Origin: Viola odorata
Taxonomy: Eukaryota; Streptophyta; Magnoliopsida; Malpighiales; Violaceae
NCBI GenBank assembly: GCA_963691705.1
Contig: OY829540.1
Coordinates: 44,862,158 to 44,926,157 of the forward strand
Reading direction: 5' to 3'
Length of the DNA stretch: 64,000 nt
Made by a program: the position numbers and the translations under genes. Positions 25,465-40,882 of this stretch are shown here, piece by piece. The first letter of the stretch is position 1. Each line of letters opens with the position of its first letter. The notes under the pieces were generated by a model. The model ran no database searches. It was not told the DNA's origin and saw only the letters and a program-made list of their open reading frames with translations.

Positions 25465-28400
25465 ACATGTGCAAACACAACATTAAAAACACGATGTGGG
25501 GACATGACCCTTCACAATGCTTAACAGGCAACATGTGCAAACACAACATTAAAAACATGATGTGGGGACGTGACCCTTCACAACGCATAACAGACAACAT
25601 GTGCAGACGTGACCAGACCCAACATTATCATCCGACATGTGCGGACGTGACCAAACACAACATTAAAAACACGATGTGGGGACGTGACCCTTCACAACGC
25701 TTAACAGACAACATGTACGGAAGTGACCAGACACAACATTATAAGACGCCATGTGCGGACGTGACCAAACACAACATTAAAAACACGATGAGTGGACGTG
25801 ACCCTTCACAACGCTTAACAGACAACATGTGCAGACGTGAGCAGACACAACATTATCAGACGACATGTGCGGACGTGACCAAACACGATGTGGGGACGTG
25901 ACCCTTCACAACACTGAACAGACAACATGTGCGGACGTGACCAGACACAACATTATCAGACGACATGTGCGGACGTGACCAAACACAACATTAAAAACAC
26001 GATGTGGTGACGTGACCCTTCACAAAGCTTAACCGAGAACATGTGCAAACACAACATTAAAAACACGATGTGGGGACATGACCCTTCACAATGCTTAACA
26101 GGCAACATGTGCAAACACAACATTAAAAACATGATGTGGGGACGTGACCCATCACAACGCTTAACAGACAACATGTGCAGACGTGACCAGACACAACATT
26201 ATCATCCGACATGTGCGGACGTGACCAAACACAAAATTAAAAACACGATGTGGGGACGTGACCCTTCACAACGCTTAACAGACAACATGTGCGGACGTGA
26301 CCAGACAAAACATTATCAGACGACATGTGCGGACGTGACCAAACACAACATTAAAAACACGATGTGGTGACGTGACCCTTCACAAAGCTTAACCGAGAAC
26401 ATGTGCAAACACAACATTAAAAACACGATGTGGGGACATGACCCTTCACAATGCTTAACAGGCAACATGTGCAAACACAACATTAAAAACATGATGTGGG
26501 GACGTGACCCTTCACAACGCTTAACAGACAACATGTGCAGACGTGACCAGACACAACATTATCATCCGACATGTGCGGACGTGACCAAACACAACATTAC
26601 AAACACGATGTGGGGACGTGACCCTTCACAACGCTTAACAGACAACATGTGCGGATGTGACCAGACACAACATTATCAGACGATATGTGCGGACGTGACC
26701 AAACACAACATTAAAAACACGATGTGTGGACGTGACCCTTCACAACGCTTAACGGACAACATTATCAGACGACATGTGCGGACGTGACCAAACACAACAT
26801 TAAAAACACGATGTGGTGACGTGACCCTTCACAAAGCTTAACCGAGAACATGTGCAAACACAACATTAAAAACACGATGTGGGGACATGACCCTTCACAA
26901 TGCTTAACAGGCAACATGTGCAAACACAACATTAAAAACATGATGTGGGGACGTGAACCTTCACAACGCTTAACAGACAACATGTGCAGACGTGACCAGA
27001 CCCAACATTATCATCCGACATGTGCGAACGTGACCAAACACAACATTAAAAACACGATGTGGGGACGTGACCCTTCACAACGCTTAACAGACAACATGTA
27101 CGGACGTGACCAGACACAACATTATCAGACGACATGTGCGGACATGACCAAACACGATGTGGGGACGTGACCCTTCATAACGCTTAACAGACAACATGTG
27201 CAGACGTGACCAAACAAAACATTATAATCCGACATGTGCGGACGTGACCAAACACAACATTAAAAACACGATGTGGGGACGTGACCCTTCACAACGCTTA
27301 ACAGACAACATGTACGGACGTGACCAGACACAACATTATCAGACGACATGTGCGGACATGACCAAACACGATGTGGGGACGTGACCCTTCATAACGCTTA
27401 ACAGACAACATGTGCAGACGTGACCAAACAAAACATTATAATCCGACATGTGCGGACGTGAGCAAACAGAACATTAAAAACACGATGTGGGGACGTGACC
27501 CTTCACAACGCTTAACAGACAACATGTACGGACGTGACCAGACACAGCATTATCAGACGACATGTGCGGACATGACCAAACACGATGTGTGGACGTGACC
27601 CTTCACAACGCTTAACAGACAACATGTGCAGACGTGACCAAACAAAACATTATAATCCGACATGTGCGGACGTGACCAAACACAACATTAAAAACACGAT
27701 GTGGGGACGTGACCCTTCACAACGCTTAACAGACAACATGTGCGGACGTGACCCTTCACAACGCTTAACAGACAACATGTGCGGACGTGACCCTTCACAA
27801 CGCTTAACGGACAACATTATCAGACGACATGTGCGGACGTGACCAAACACAACATTAAAAATACGATGTGGTGACGTGACCCTTCACAAAGCTTAACCGA
27901 GAACATGTGCAAACACAACATTAAAAGCACGATGTGGGGACATGACCCTTCACAATGCTTAACAGGCAACATGTGCAAACACAACATTAAAAACATGATG
28001 TGGGGACGTGACCCTTCACAACGCTTAACAGACAACATGTGCAGACGTGACCAGACCCAACATTATCATCCGACATGTGCGAACGTGACCAAACAAAACA
28101 TTAAAAACACGATGTGGGGACGTGACCCTTCACAACGCTTAACAGACAACATGTACGGACGTGACCAGACACAACATTATCAGACGACATGTGCGGACAT
28201 GACCAAACACGATGTGGGGACGTGACCCTTCATAACGCTTAACAGACAACATGTGCAGACGTGACCAAACAAAACATTATAATCCGACATGTGCGGACGT
28301 GACCAAACACAACATTAAAAACACGATGTGGGGACGTGACCCTTCACAACGCTTAACAGACAACATGTACGGACGTGACCAGACACAACATTATCAGACG

Positions 28401-29346
28401 ACATGTGCGGACATGACCAAACACGATGTGGGGACGTGACCCTTCATAACGCTTAACAGACAACATGTGCAGACGTGACCAAACAAAACATTATAATCCG
28501 ACATGTGCGGACGTGACCAAACACAACATTAAAAACACGATGTGGGGACGTGACCCTTCACAACGCTTAACAGACAACATGTACGGACGTGACCAGACAC
28601 AGCATTATCAGACGACATGTGCGGACATGACCAAACACGATGTGTGGACGTGACCCTTCACAACGCTTAACAGACAACATGTGCAGACGTGACCAAACAA
28701 AACATTATAATCCGACATGTGCGGACGTGACCAAACACAACATTAAAAACACGATGTGGGGATGTGACCCTTCACAACGCTTAACAGACAACATGTGCGG
28801 ACATTACCAGACACAACATTATCAGACGACATGTGCGGACGTGACCAAACACGATGTGGGGACGTGACCCTTCACAATGCTTAACAGGCAACATGTGCAA
28901 ACACAACATTAAAAACATGATGTGGGGACGTGACCCTTCACAACGCTTAACAGACAACATGTGCAGACGTGACCAGACCCAACATTATCATCCGACATGT
29001 GCGAACGTGACCAAACACAACATTAAAAACACGATGTGGGGACGTGACCCTTCACAACGCTTAACAGACAACATGTACGGCCGTGACCAGACACAACATT
29101 ATCAGACGACATGTGCGGACGTGACCAAACACGATGTGGGGACGTGACCCTTCACAACGCTTAACAGACAACATGTGCGGACGTGACCAAACACGATGTG
29201 GGGACGTGACCCTTCACAACGCTTAACAGACAACATGTGCGGACGTGACCAAACACAACATTATCAGACGACATGTGCGGACGTGACCAAACACAACATT
29301 AAAAACACGATGTGGTGACGTGACCCTTCACAAAGCTTAACCGAGA
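25465..29346. repeat. HOR-A copy 3 (3,882 bp, one module short)
   Basis: Matches copies 1 and 2 up to about 29,170, with private changes such as GACGTGAACC near 26,956, AAAAATACG near 27,861 and GGCCGTGACC near 29,080. Its last block is 1,444 instead of 1,482 bp. The missing 38 bp is one module's length, lost around 29,171-29,185, where GTTACCAGACAC is absent compared with 25,263. Confidence 0.92.
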
Positions 29347-32300
29347 ACATGTGCAAACACAACATTAAAAACACGATGTGGGGACATGACCCTTCACAAT
29401 GCTTAACAGGCAACATGTGTAAACACAACATTAAAAACATGATGTGGGGACGTGACCCTTCACAACGCATAACAGACAACATGTGCAGACGTGACCAGAC
29501 CCAACATTATCATCCGACATGTGCGGACGTGACCAAACACAACATTAAAAACACGATGTGGGGACGTGACCCTTCACAACGCTTAACAGACAACATGTAC
29601 GGAAGTGACCAGACACAACATTATAAGACGCCATGTGCGGACGTGACCAAACACAACATTAAAAACACGATGAGTGGACGTGACCCTTCACAACGCTTAA
29701 CAGACAACATGTGCAGACGTGAGCAGACACAACATTATCAGACGACATGTGCGGACGTGACCAAACACGATGTGGGGACGTGACCCTTCACAACACTTAA
29801 CAGACAACATGTGCGGACGTGACCAGACACAACATTATCAGACGACATGTGCGGACGTGACCAAACACAACATTAAAAACACGATGCGGTGACGTGACCC
29901 TTCACAAAGCTTAACCGAGAACATGTGCAAACACAACATTAAAAACACGATGTGGGGGCATGACCCTTCACAATGCTTAACAGGCAACATGTGCAAACAC
30001 AACATTAAAAACTTGATGTGGGGACGTGACCAGTCACAACGCTTAACAGACAACATGTGCAGACGTGACCAGACCCAACATTATCATCCGACATGTGCGA
30101 ACGTGACCAAACACAACATTAAAAACACGATGTGCGGACGTGACCCTTCACAACGCTTAACAGACAACATGTGCGGACGTGACCAGACACAACATTATCA
30201 GACGACATGTGCGGACGTGACCAAACACAACATTAAAAACACGATGTGGTGACGTGACCCTTCACAAAGCTTAACCGAGAACATGTGCAAACACAACATT
30301 AAAAACACGATGTGGGGACATGACCCTTCACAATGCTTAACATGCAACATGTGCAAACACAACATTAAAAACATGATGTGGGGACGTGACCCTTCACAAC
30401 GCTTAACAGACAACATGTGCAGACGTGACCAGACCCAACATTATCATCCGACATGTGCGAACGTGACCAAACACAACATTAAAAACACGATGTGGGGACG
30501 TGACCCTTCACAACGCTTAACAGACAACATGTACGGACGTGACCAGACACAACATTATAAGACGCCATGTGCGGACGTGACCAAACACAACATTAAAAAC
30601 ACGATGAGTGGACGTGACCCTTCACAACGCTTAACAGACAACATGTGCAGACGTGAGCAGACACAACATTATCAGACGACATGTGCGGACGTGACCAAAC
30701 ACGATGTGAGGACGTGACCCTTCACAACACTTAACAGACAACATGTGCGGACGTGACCAGACACAACATTATCAGACGACATGTGCGGACGTGACCAAAC
30801 ACAACATTAAAAACACGATGTGGTGACGTGACCCTTCACAAAGCTTAACCGAGAACATGTGCAAACACAACATTAAAAACACGATGTGGGGACATGACCC
30901 TTCACAATGCTTAACAGGCAACATGTGCAAACACAACATTAAAAACATGATGTGGGGACGTGACCCATCACAACGCTTAACAGACAACATGTGCAGACGT
31001 GACCAGACACAACATTATCATCCGACATGTGCGGACGTGACCAAACACAAAATTAAGAACACGATGTGGTGACGTGACCCTTCACAAAGCTTAACCGAGA
31101 ACATGTACAAACACAACATTAAAAACACGATGTGGGGACATGACCCTTCACAATGCTTAACAGGCAACATATGCAAACACAACATTAAAAACATGATGTG
31201 GGGACGTGACCCTTCACAACGCTTAACAGACAACATGTGCAGACGTGACCAGACACAACATTATCATCCGACATGTGCGGACGTGACCAAACACAAAATT
31301 AAAAACACGATGTGGGGACGTGACCCTTCACAACGCTTAACAGACAACATGTGCGGACGTGACCAGACACAACATTATCAGACGACATGTGCGGACGTGA
31401 CCAAACACAACATTAAAAACACGATGTGGTGACGTGACCCTTCACAAAGCTTAACCGAGAACATGTGCAAACACAACATTAAAAACACGATGTGGGGACA
31501 TGACCCTTCACAATGCTTAACAGGCAACATGTGCAAACACAACATTAAAAACATGATGTGGGGACGTGACCCTTCACAACGCTTAACAGACAACATGTGC
31601 AGACGTGACCAGACCCAACATTATCATCCGACATGTGCGGACGTGACCAAACACAACATTAAAAACACGATGTGGGGACGTGACCCTTCACAACACTTAA
31701 CAGACAACATGTACGGACGTGACCAGACACAACATTATAAGACGCCATGTGCGGACGTGACCAAACACAACATTAAAAACACGATGAGTGGACGTGACCC
31801 TTCACAACGCTTAACAGACAACATGTGCAGACGTGAGCAGACACAACATTATCAGACGACATGTGCGGACGTGACCAAACACGATGTGAGGACGTGACCC
31901 TTCACAACACTTAACAGACAACATGTGCGGACGTGACCAGACACAACATTATCAGACGACATATGCGGACGTGACCAAACACAACATTAAAAACACGATG
32001 TGGTGACGTGACCCTTCACAAAGCTTAACCGAGAACATGTGCAAACACAACATTAAAAACACGATGTGGGGACATGACCCTTCACAATGCTTAACAGGCA
32101 ACATGTGCAAACACAACATTAAAAACATGATGTGGGGACGTGACCCATCACAACGCTTAACAGACAACATGTGCAGACGTGACCAGACACAACATTATCA
32201 TCCGACATGTGCGGACGTGACCAAACACAAAATTAAAAACACGATGTGGGGACGTGACCCTTCACAACGCTTAACAGACAACATGTGCAGACGTGACCAG

Positions 32301-33001
32301 ACACAACATTATCAGACGACATGTGCAGACGTGACCAAACACAACATTAAAAACACGATGTGGTGACGTGACCCTTCACAAAGCTTAACTGAGAACATGT
32401 GCAAACACAACATTAAAAACACGATGAGTGGACGTGACCCTTCACAACGCTTAGCAGACAACATGTACAGACGTGAGCAGACACAACATTATCAGACGAC
32501 ATGTGCGGACGTGACCAAACACGACGTGGGGACGTGACCCTTCACAACGCTTAACAGACAACATGTGCGGACGTGACCAGACACAACATTATCAGACGAC
32601 ATGTGTGGACGTGACCAAACACAATATTAAAACACGATGTGTGGACGTGACCCTTCACAACGCTTAACAGACAAGATTTGCAGACGTGACCAGACACAAC
32701 ATTATCAGACGACATGTGCGGAAGTGACCAAACACAACATTAAAAACACGATGTGGGGACGTGACCCTTCACAACGCTTAACAGACAACATGTGCGGACG
32801 TTACCAGACACAACATTATCAGACGACATGTGCGGACGTGACCAAACACGATGTGGGGACGTGACCCTTCACAACGCTTAACAGACAACATGTGCGGACG
32901 TGACCAAACACAACATTATCAGACGACATGTGCGGACGTGACCAAACACAACATTAAAAACACGATGTGGTGACGTGACCCTTCACAAAGCTTAACCGAG
33001 A
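29347..33001. repeat. HOR-B copy 1 (3,655 bp)
   Basis: Blocks are 574, 360, 574, 246, 360, 574, 360 and 607 bp, which sum to 3,655. The diagnostic motif is at 29,599. The 246-bp block is a 360-bp block lacking one 114-bp trimer. Private variants shared with copy 2 include TGTGTAAACAC near 29,417 and GGGGGCATGACC near 29,955. Confidence 0.92.
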
Positions 33002-36000
33002 ACATGTGCAAACACAACATTAAAAACACGATGTGGGGACATGACCCTTCACAATGCTTAACAGGCAACATGTGTAAACACAACATTAAAAACATGATGT
33101 GGGGACGTGACCCTTCACAACGCATAACAGACAACATGTGCAGACGTGACCAGACCCAACATTATCATCCGACATGTGCGGACGTGACCAAACACAACAT
33201 TAAAAACACGATGTGGGGACGTGACCCTTCACAACGCTTAACAGACAACATGTACGGAAGTGACCAGACACAACATTATAAGACGCCATGTGCGGACGTG
33301 ACCAAACACAACATTAAAAACACGATGAGTGGACGTGACCCTTCACAACGCTTAACAGACAACATGTGCAGACGTGAGCAGACACAACATTATCAGACGA
33401 CATGTGCGGACGTGACCAAACACGATGTGGGGACGTGACCCTTCACAACACTTAACAGACAACATGTGCGGACGTGACCAGACACAACATTATCAGACGA
33501 CATGTGCGGACGTGACCAAACACAACATTAAAAACACGATGCGGTGACGTGACCCTTCACAAAGCTTAACCGAGAACATGTGCAAACACAACATTAAAAA
33601 CACGATGTGGGGGCATGACCCTTCACAATGCTTAACAGGCAACATGTGCAAACACAACATTAAAAACTTGATGTGGGGACGTGACCAGTCACAACGCTTA
33701 ACAGACAACATGTGCAGACGTGACCAGACCCAACATTATCATCCGACATGTGCGAACGTGACCAAACACAACATTAAAAACACGATGTGCGGACGTGACC
33801 CTTCACAACGCTTAACAGACAACATGTGCGGACGTGACCAGACACAACATTATCAGACGACATGTGCGGACGTGACCAAACACAACATTAAAAACACGAT
33901 GTGGTGACGTGACCCTTCACAAAGCTTAACCGAGAACATGTGCAAACACAACATTAAAAACACGATGTGGGGACATGACCCTTCACAATGCTTAACATGC
34001 AACATGTGCAAACACAACATTAAAAACATGATGTGGGGACGTGACCCTTCACAACGCTTAACAGACAACATGTGCAGACGTGACCAGACCCAACATTATC
34101 ATCCGACATGTGCGAACGTGACCAAACACAACATTAAAAACACGATGTGGGGACGTGACCCTTCACAACGCTTAACAGACAACATGTACGGACGTGACCA
34201 GACACAACATTATAAGACGCCATGTGCGGACGTGACCAAACACAACATTAAAAACACGATGAGTGGACGTGACCCTTCACAACGCTTAACAGACAACATG
34301 TGCAGACGTGAGCAGACACAACATTATCAGACGACATGTGCGGACGTGACCAAACACGATGTGAGGACGTGACCCTTCACAACACTTAACAGACAACATG
34401 TGCGGACGTGACCAGACACAACATTATCAGACGACATGTGCGGACGTGACCAAACACAACATTAAAAACACGATGTGGTGACGTGACCCTTCACAAAGCT
34501 TAACCGAGAACATGTGCAAACACAACATTAAAAACACGATGTGGGGACATGACCCTTCACAATGCTTAACAGGCAACATGTGCAAACACAACATTAAAAA
34601 CATGATGTGGGGACGTGACCCATCACAACGCTTAACAGACAACATGTGCAGACGTGACCAGACACAACATTATCATCCGACATGTGCGGACGTGACCAAA
34701 CACAAAATTAAGAACACGATGTGGTGACGTGACCCTTCACAAAGCTTAACCGAGAACATGTACAAACACAACATTAAAAACACGATGTGGGGACATGACC
34801 CTTCACAATGCTTAACAGGCAACATATGCAAACACAACATTAAAAACATGATGTGGGGACGTGACCCTTCACAACGCTTAACAGACAACATGTGCAGACG
34901 TGACCAGACACAACATTATCATCCGACATGTGCGGACGTGACCAAACACAAAATTAAAAACACGATGTGGGGACGTGACCCTTCACAACGCTTAACAGAC
35001 AACATGTGCGGACGTGACCAGACACAACATTATCAGACGACATGTGCGGACGTGACCAAACACAACATTAAAAACACGATGTGGTGACGTGACCCTTCAC
35101 AAAGCTTAACCGAGAACATGTGCAAACACAACATTAAAAACACGATGTGGGGACATGACCCTTCACAATGCTTAACAGGCAACATGTGCAAACACAACAT
35201 TAAAAACATGATGTGGGGACGTGACCCTTCACAACGCTTAACAGACAACATGTGCAGACGTGACCAGACCCAACATTATCATCCGACATGTGCGGACGTG
35301 ACCAAACACAACATTAAAAACACGATGTGGGGACGTGACCCTTCACAACACTTAACAGACAACATGTACGGACGTGACCAGACACAACATTATAAGACGC
35401 CATGTGCGGACGTGACCAAACACAACATTAAAAACACGATGAGTGGACGTGACCCTTCACAACGCTTAACAGACAACATGTGCAGACGTGAGCAGACACA
35501 ACATTATCAGACGACATGTGCGGACGTGACCAAACACGATGTGAGGACGTGACCCTTCACAACACTTAACAGACAACATGTGCGGACGTGACCAGACACA
35601 ACATTATCAGACGACATATGCGGACGTGACCAAACACAACATTAAAAACACGATGTGGTGACGTGACCCTTCACAAAGCTTAACCGAGAACATGTGCAAA
35701 CACAACATTAAAAACACGATGTGGGGACATGACCCTTCACAATGCTTAACAGGCAACATGTGCAAACACAACATTAAAAACATGATGTGGGGACGTGACC
35801 CATCACAACGCTTAACAGACAACATGTGCAGACGTGACCAGACACAACATTATCATCCGACATGTGCGGACGTGACCAAACACAAAATTAAAAACACGAT
35901 GTGGGGACGTGACCCTTCACAACGCTTAACAGACAACATGTGCAGACGTGACCAGACACAACATTATCAGACGACATGTGCAGACGTGACCAAACACAAC

Positions 36001-36656
36001 ATTAAAAACACGATGTGGTGACGTGACCCTTCACAAAGCTTAACTGAGAACATGTGCAAACACAACATTAAAAACACGATGAGTGGACGTGACCCTTCAC
36101 AACGCTTAGCAGACAACATGTACAGACGTGAGCAGACACAACATTATCAGACGACATGTGCGGACGTGACCAAACACGACGTGGGGACGTGACCCTTCAC
36201 AACGCTTAACAGACAACATGTGCGGACGTGACCAGACACAACATTATCAGACGACATGTGTGGACGTGACCAAACACAATATTAAAACACGATGTGTGGA
36301 CGTGACCCTTCACAACGCTTAACAGACAAGATTTGCAGACGTGACCAGACACAACATTATCAGACGACATGTGCGGAAGTGACCAAACACAACATTAAAA
36401 ACACGATGTGGGGACGTGACCCTTCACAACGCTTAACAGACAACATGTGCGGACGTTACCAGACACAACATTATCAGACGACATGTGCGGACGTGACCAA
36501 ACACGATGTGGGGACGTGACCCTTCACAACGCTTAACAGACAACATGTGCGGACGTGACCAGACACAACATTATCAAATGACATGTACGAACGTGACCAA
36601 ACACAACATTAAAAACAAGATGTGGTGACGTGACCCTTCACAAAGCTTAACCGAGA
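33002..36656. repeat. HOR-B copy 2 (3,655 bp)
   Basis: Same blocks as copy 1, with the diagnostic motif at 33,254. I found no substitution in the stretches I compared. The duplicated sequence really spans 29,171-36,561: at 29,170 versus 32,825 the left edge differs, and from 36,562 the last part of this copy switches to the GACATGTACGAACG type found in the next segment. Confidence 0.92.
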
Positions 36657-38041
36657 ACATGTGCAAACAAAACATTAAAAACACGATGTGGGGACATGAC
36701 CCTTCACAATGCTTAACAGGCAACATGTGCAAACACAACATTAAAAACATGATCTGGGGACGTGACCCTTCACAACGCATAACAGACAACATGTGCAGAC
36801 GTGACCAGACCCAACATTATCATCCGACATGTGCGGACGTGACCAAACACAACATTAAAAACACGATGTGGGGACGTGACCCTTCACAACGCTTAACAGA
36901 CAACATGTACGGAAGTGACCAGACACAACATTATAAGACGCCATGTGCGGACGTGACCAAACACAACATTAAAAACACGATGAGTGGACGTGACCCTTCA
37001 CAACGCTTAACAGACAACAAGTGCAGACGTGAGCAGACACAACATTATCAGACGACATGTGCGGACGTGACCAAACACGATGTGGGGACGTGACCCTTCA
37101 CAACACTTAACAGACAACATGTGCGGACGTGACCAGACACAACATTATCAGACGACATGTGCGGACGTGACCAAACACAACATTAAAAACACGATGCGGT
37201 GACGTGACCCTTCACAAAGCTTAACCGAGAACATGTGCAAACACAACATTAAAAACACGATGTGGGGACATGACCCTTCACAATGCTTAACAGGCAACAT
37301 GTGCAAACACAACATTAAAAACATGATGTGGGGACGTGACCCATCACAACGCTTAACAGACAACATGTGCAGACGTGACCAGACACAACATTATCATCCG
37401 ACTTGTGCGGACGTGACCAAACACAAAATTAAAAACACGATGTGGGGACGTGACCCTTCACAACGCTTAACAGACAACATGTGCGGACGTGACCAGACAA
37501 AACATTATCAGACGACATGTGCGGACGTGACCAAACACAACATTAAAAACACGATGTGGTGACGTGACCCTTCACAAAGCTTAACCGAGAACATGTGCAA
37601 ACACAACATTAAAAACACGATGTGGGGACATGACCCTTCACAATGCTTAACAGGCAACATGTGCAAACACAACATTAAAAACATGATGTGGGGACGTGAC
37701 CCTTCACAACGCTTAACAGACAACATGTGCAGACGTGACCAGACACAACATTATCATCCGACATGTGCGGACGTGACCAAACACAACATTACAAACACGA
37801 TGTGGGGACGTGACCCTTCACAACGCTTAACAGACAACATGTGCGGATGTGACCAGACACAACATTATCAGACGACATGTGCGGACGTGACCAAACACAA
37901 CATTAAAAACACGATGTGTGGACGTGACCCTTCACAACGCTTAACAGACAACATGTGCAGACGTGACCAAACACAACATTATCATCCGACATGTGCGGAC
38001 GTGACCAAACACAACATTAAAAACACGATGTGGGGACGTGA

Positions 38042-38047
38042 ACGTGG
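38042..38047. repeat. 6-bp tandem duplication inside an M3
   Basis: The module reads GGGGACGTGAACGTGGCCC where others read GGGGACGTGACCC. The extra ACGTGG is an imperfect copy of the preceding ACGTGA. It accounts for the 694-bp block being 6 bp over the standard 688 and is unique in the window. Confidence 0.9.
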
Positions 38048-38706
38048 CCCTTCACAACGCGTAACAGACAACATGTGCGGACGTTACCAGACACAACATT
38101 ATCAGACGACATGTGCGGACGTGACCAAACACGATGTGGGGACGTGACCCTTCACAACGCTTAACAGACAACATGTGCGGACGTGACCAGACACAACATT
38201 ATCAGACGACATGTGCGGACGTGACCAAACACAACATTAAAAACACGATGTGGTGACGTGACCCTTCACAAAGCTTAACCGAGAACATGTGCAAACACAA
38301 CATTAAAAACACGATGTGGGGACATGACCCTTCACAATGCTTAACAGGCAACATGTGCAAACACAACATTAAAAACATGATGTGGTGACGTGACCCTTCA
38401 CAACGCTTAACAGACAACATGTGCAGACGTGACCAGACCCAACATTATCATCCGACATGTGCGAACGTGACCAAACACAACATTAAAAACACGATGTGGG
38501 GAGGTGACCCTTCACAACGCTTAACAGACAACATGTACGGACGTGACCAGACACAACATTATAAGACGTCATGTGCGGACGTGACCAAACACAACATTAA
38601 AAACACGATGAGTGGACGTGACCCTTCACAACGCTTAACAGACAACATGTGCAGACGTGAGCAGACACAACATTATCAGACGACATGTGCGGACGTGACC
38701 AAACAC

Positions 38707-38729
38707 GATGTGGGGACGTGACCCTTCAC
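38707..38729. repeat. 23-bp truncated M3
   Basis: M3 stops after CCCTTCAC and is followed at once by another M3 start (GATGTTGGG). Removal of DNA between two CAC trinucleotides, one in M3 and one at the end of a 24-bp module, would produce it. I saw it only here. Confidence 0.85.
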
Positions 38730-40882
38730 GATGTTGGGACGTGACCCTTCACAACGCTTAACAGACAACATGTGCGGACGTTACCAGACACAACATTATC
38801 AGACGACATGTGCGGACGTGACCAAACACGATGTGGGGACGTGACCCTTCACAACGCTTAACAGACAACATGTGCGGACGTGACCAGACACAACATTATC
38901 AGACGACATGTGCGGACGTGACCAAACACAACATTAAAAACACGATGTGGTGACGTGACCCTTCACAAAGCTTAACCGAGAACATGTGCAAACACAACAT
39001 TAAAAACACGATGTGGGGACATGACCCTTCACAATGCTTAACAGGCAACATGTGCAAACACAACATTAAAAACATGATGTGGGGACGTGACCCTTCACAA
39101 CGCTTAACAGACAACATGTGCAGACGTGACCAGACCCAACATTATCATCCGACATGTGCGGACGTGACCAAACACAACATTAAAAACACGATGTGGGGAC
39201 GTGACCCTTCACAACGCTTGACAGACAACATGTACGGACGTGACCAGACACAACATTATAAGACGTCATGTGCGGACGTGACCAAACACAACATTAAAAA
39301 CACGATGAGTGGACGTGACCCTTCACAACGCTTAACAGACAACATGTGCAGACGTGAGCAGACACAACATTACCAGACGACATGTGCGGACGTGACCAAA
39401 CACGATGTGGGGACATGACCCTTCACAACACTTAACAGACAACATGTGCGAACGTGACCAGACACAACATTATCAGACGACATGTGCGGACGTGACCAAA
39501 CACAACATTAAAAACACGATGTGGTGACGTGACCCTTCACAAAGCTTAACCGAGAACATGTACAAACACAACATTAAAAACACGATGTGGGGACATGACC
39601 CTTCACAATGCTTAACAGGCAACATATGCAAACACAACATTAAAAACATGATGTGGGGACGTGACCCTTCACAACGCTTAACAGACAACATGTGCAGACG
39701 TGACCAGACACAACATTATCATCCGACATGTGCGGACGTGACCAAACACAAAATTAAAAACACGATGTGGGGACGTGACCCTTCACAACGCTTAACAGAC
39801 AACATGTGCGGACGTGACCAGACACAACATTATCAGACGACATGTGCGGACGTGACCAAACACAACATTAAAAACACGATGTGGTGACGTGACCCTTCAC
39901 AAAGCTTAACCGAGAACATGTGCAAACACAACATTAAAAACACGATGTGGGGACATGACCCTTCACAATGCTTAACAGGCAACATGTGCAAACACAACAT
40001 TAAAAACATGATGTGGGGACGTGACCCATCACAACGCTTAACAGACAACATGTGCAGACGTGACCAGACACAACATTATCATCCGACATGTGCGGACGTG
40101 ACCAAACACAAAATTAAAAACACGATGTGGGGACGTGACCCTTCACAACGCTTAACAGACAACATGTGCAGACGTGACCAGACACAACATTATCAGACGA
40201 CATGTGCAGACGTGACCAAACACAACATTAAAAACACGATGTGGTGACGTGACCCTTCACAAAGCTTAACTGAGAACATGTGCAAACACAACATTAAAAA
40301 CACGATGAGTGGACGTGACCCTTCACAACGCTTAGCAGACAATATGTACAGACGTGAGCAGACACAACATTATCAGACGACGTGTGCGGACGTGACCAAA
40401 CACGACGTGGGGACGTGACCCTTCACAACGCTTAACAGACAACATGTGCGGACGTGACCAGACACAACATTATCAGACGACATGTGTGGACGTGACCAAA
40501 CACAACATTAAAACACGATGTGTGGACGTGACCCTTCACAACGCTTAACAGACAAGATTTGCAGACGTGACCAGACACAACATTATCAGACGACATGTGC
40601 GGAAGTGACCAAACACAACATTAAAAACACGATGTGGGGACGTGACCCTTCACAACGCTTAACAGACAACATGTGCGGACGTTACCAGACACAACATTAT
40701 CAGACGACATGTGCGGACGTGACCAAACACGATGTGGGGACGTGACCCTTCACAACGCTTAACAGACAACATGTGCGGACGTGACCAGACACAACATTAT
40801 CAAATGGCATGTACGGACGTGACCAAACACAACATTAAAAACAGGATGTGGTGACGTGACCCTTCACAAAGCTTAACCGAGA

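Larger units (their letters stand above)
36657..40882. repeat. HOR-D unit 1 (4,226 bp)
   Basis: Blocks are 574, 360, 694, 697, 574, 360, 360 and 607 bp. The diagnostic motif is at 36,909. The 694-bp block is a 688-bp block with a 6-bp insertion at 38,042-38,047. The 697-bp block holds a 23-bp truncated M3 at 38,707-38,729. The module GATCTGGGGACG (M3 with GATC) appears here first and recurs in the following heads. Confidence 0.85.
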
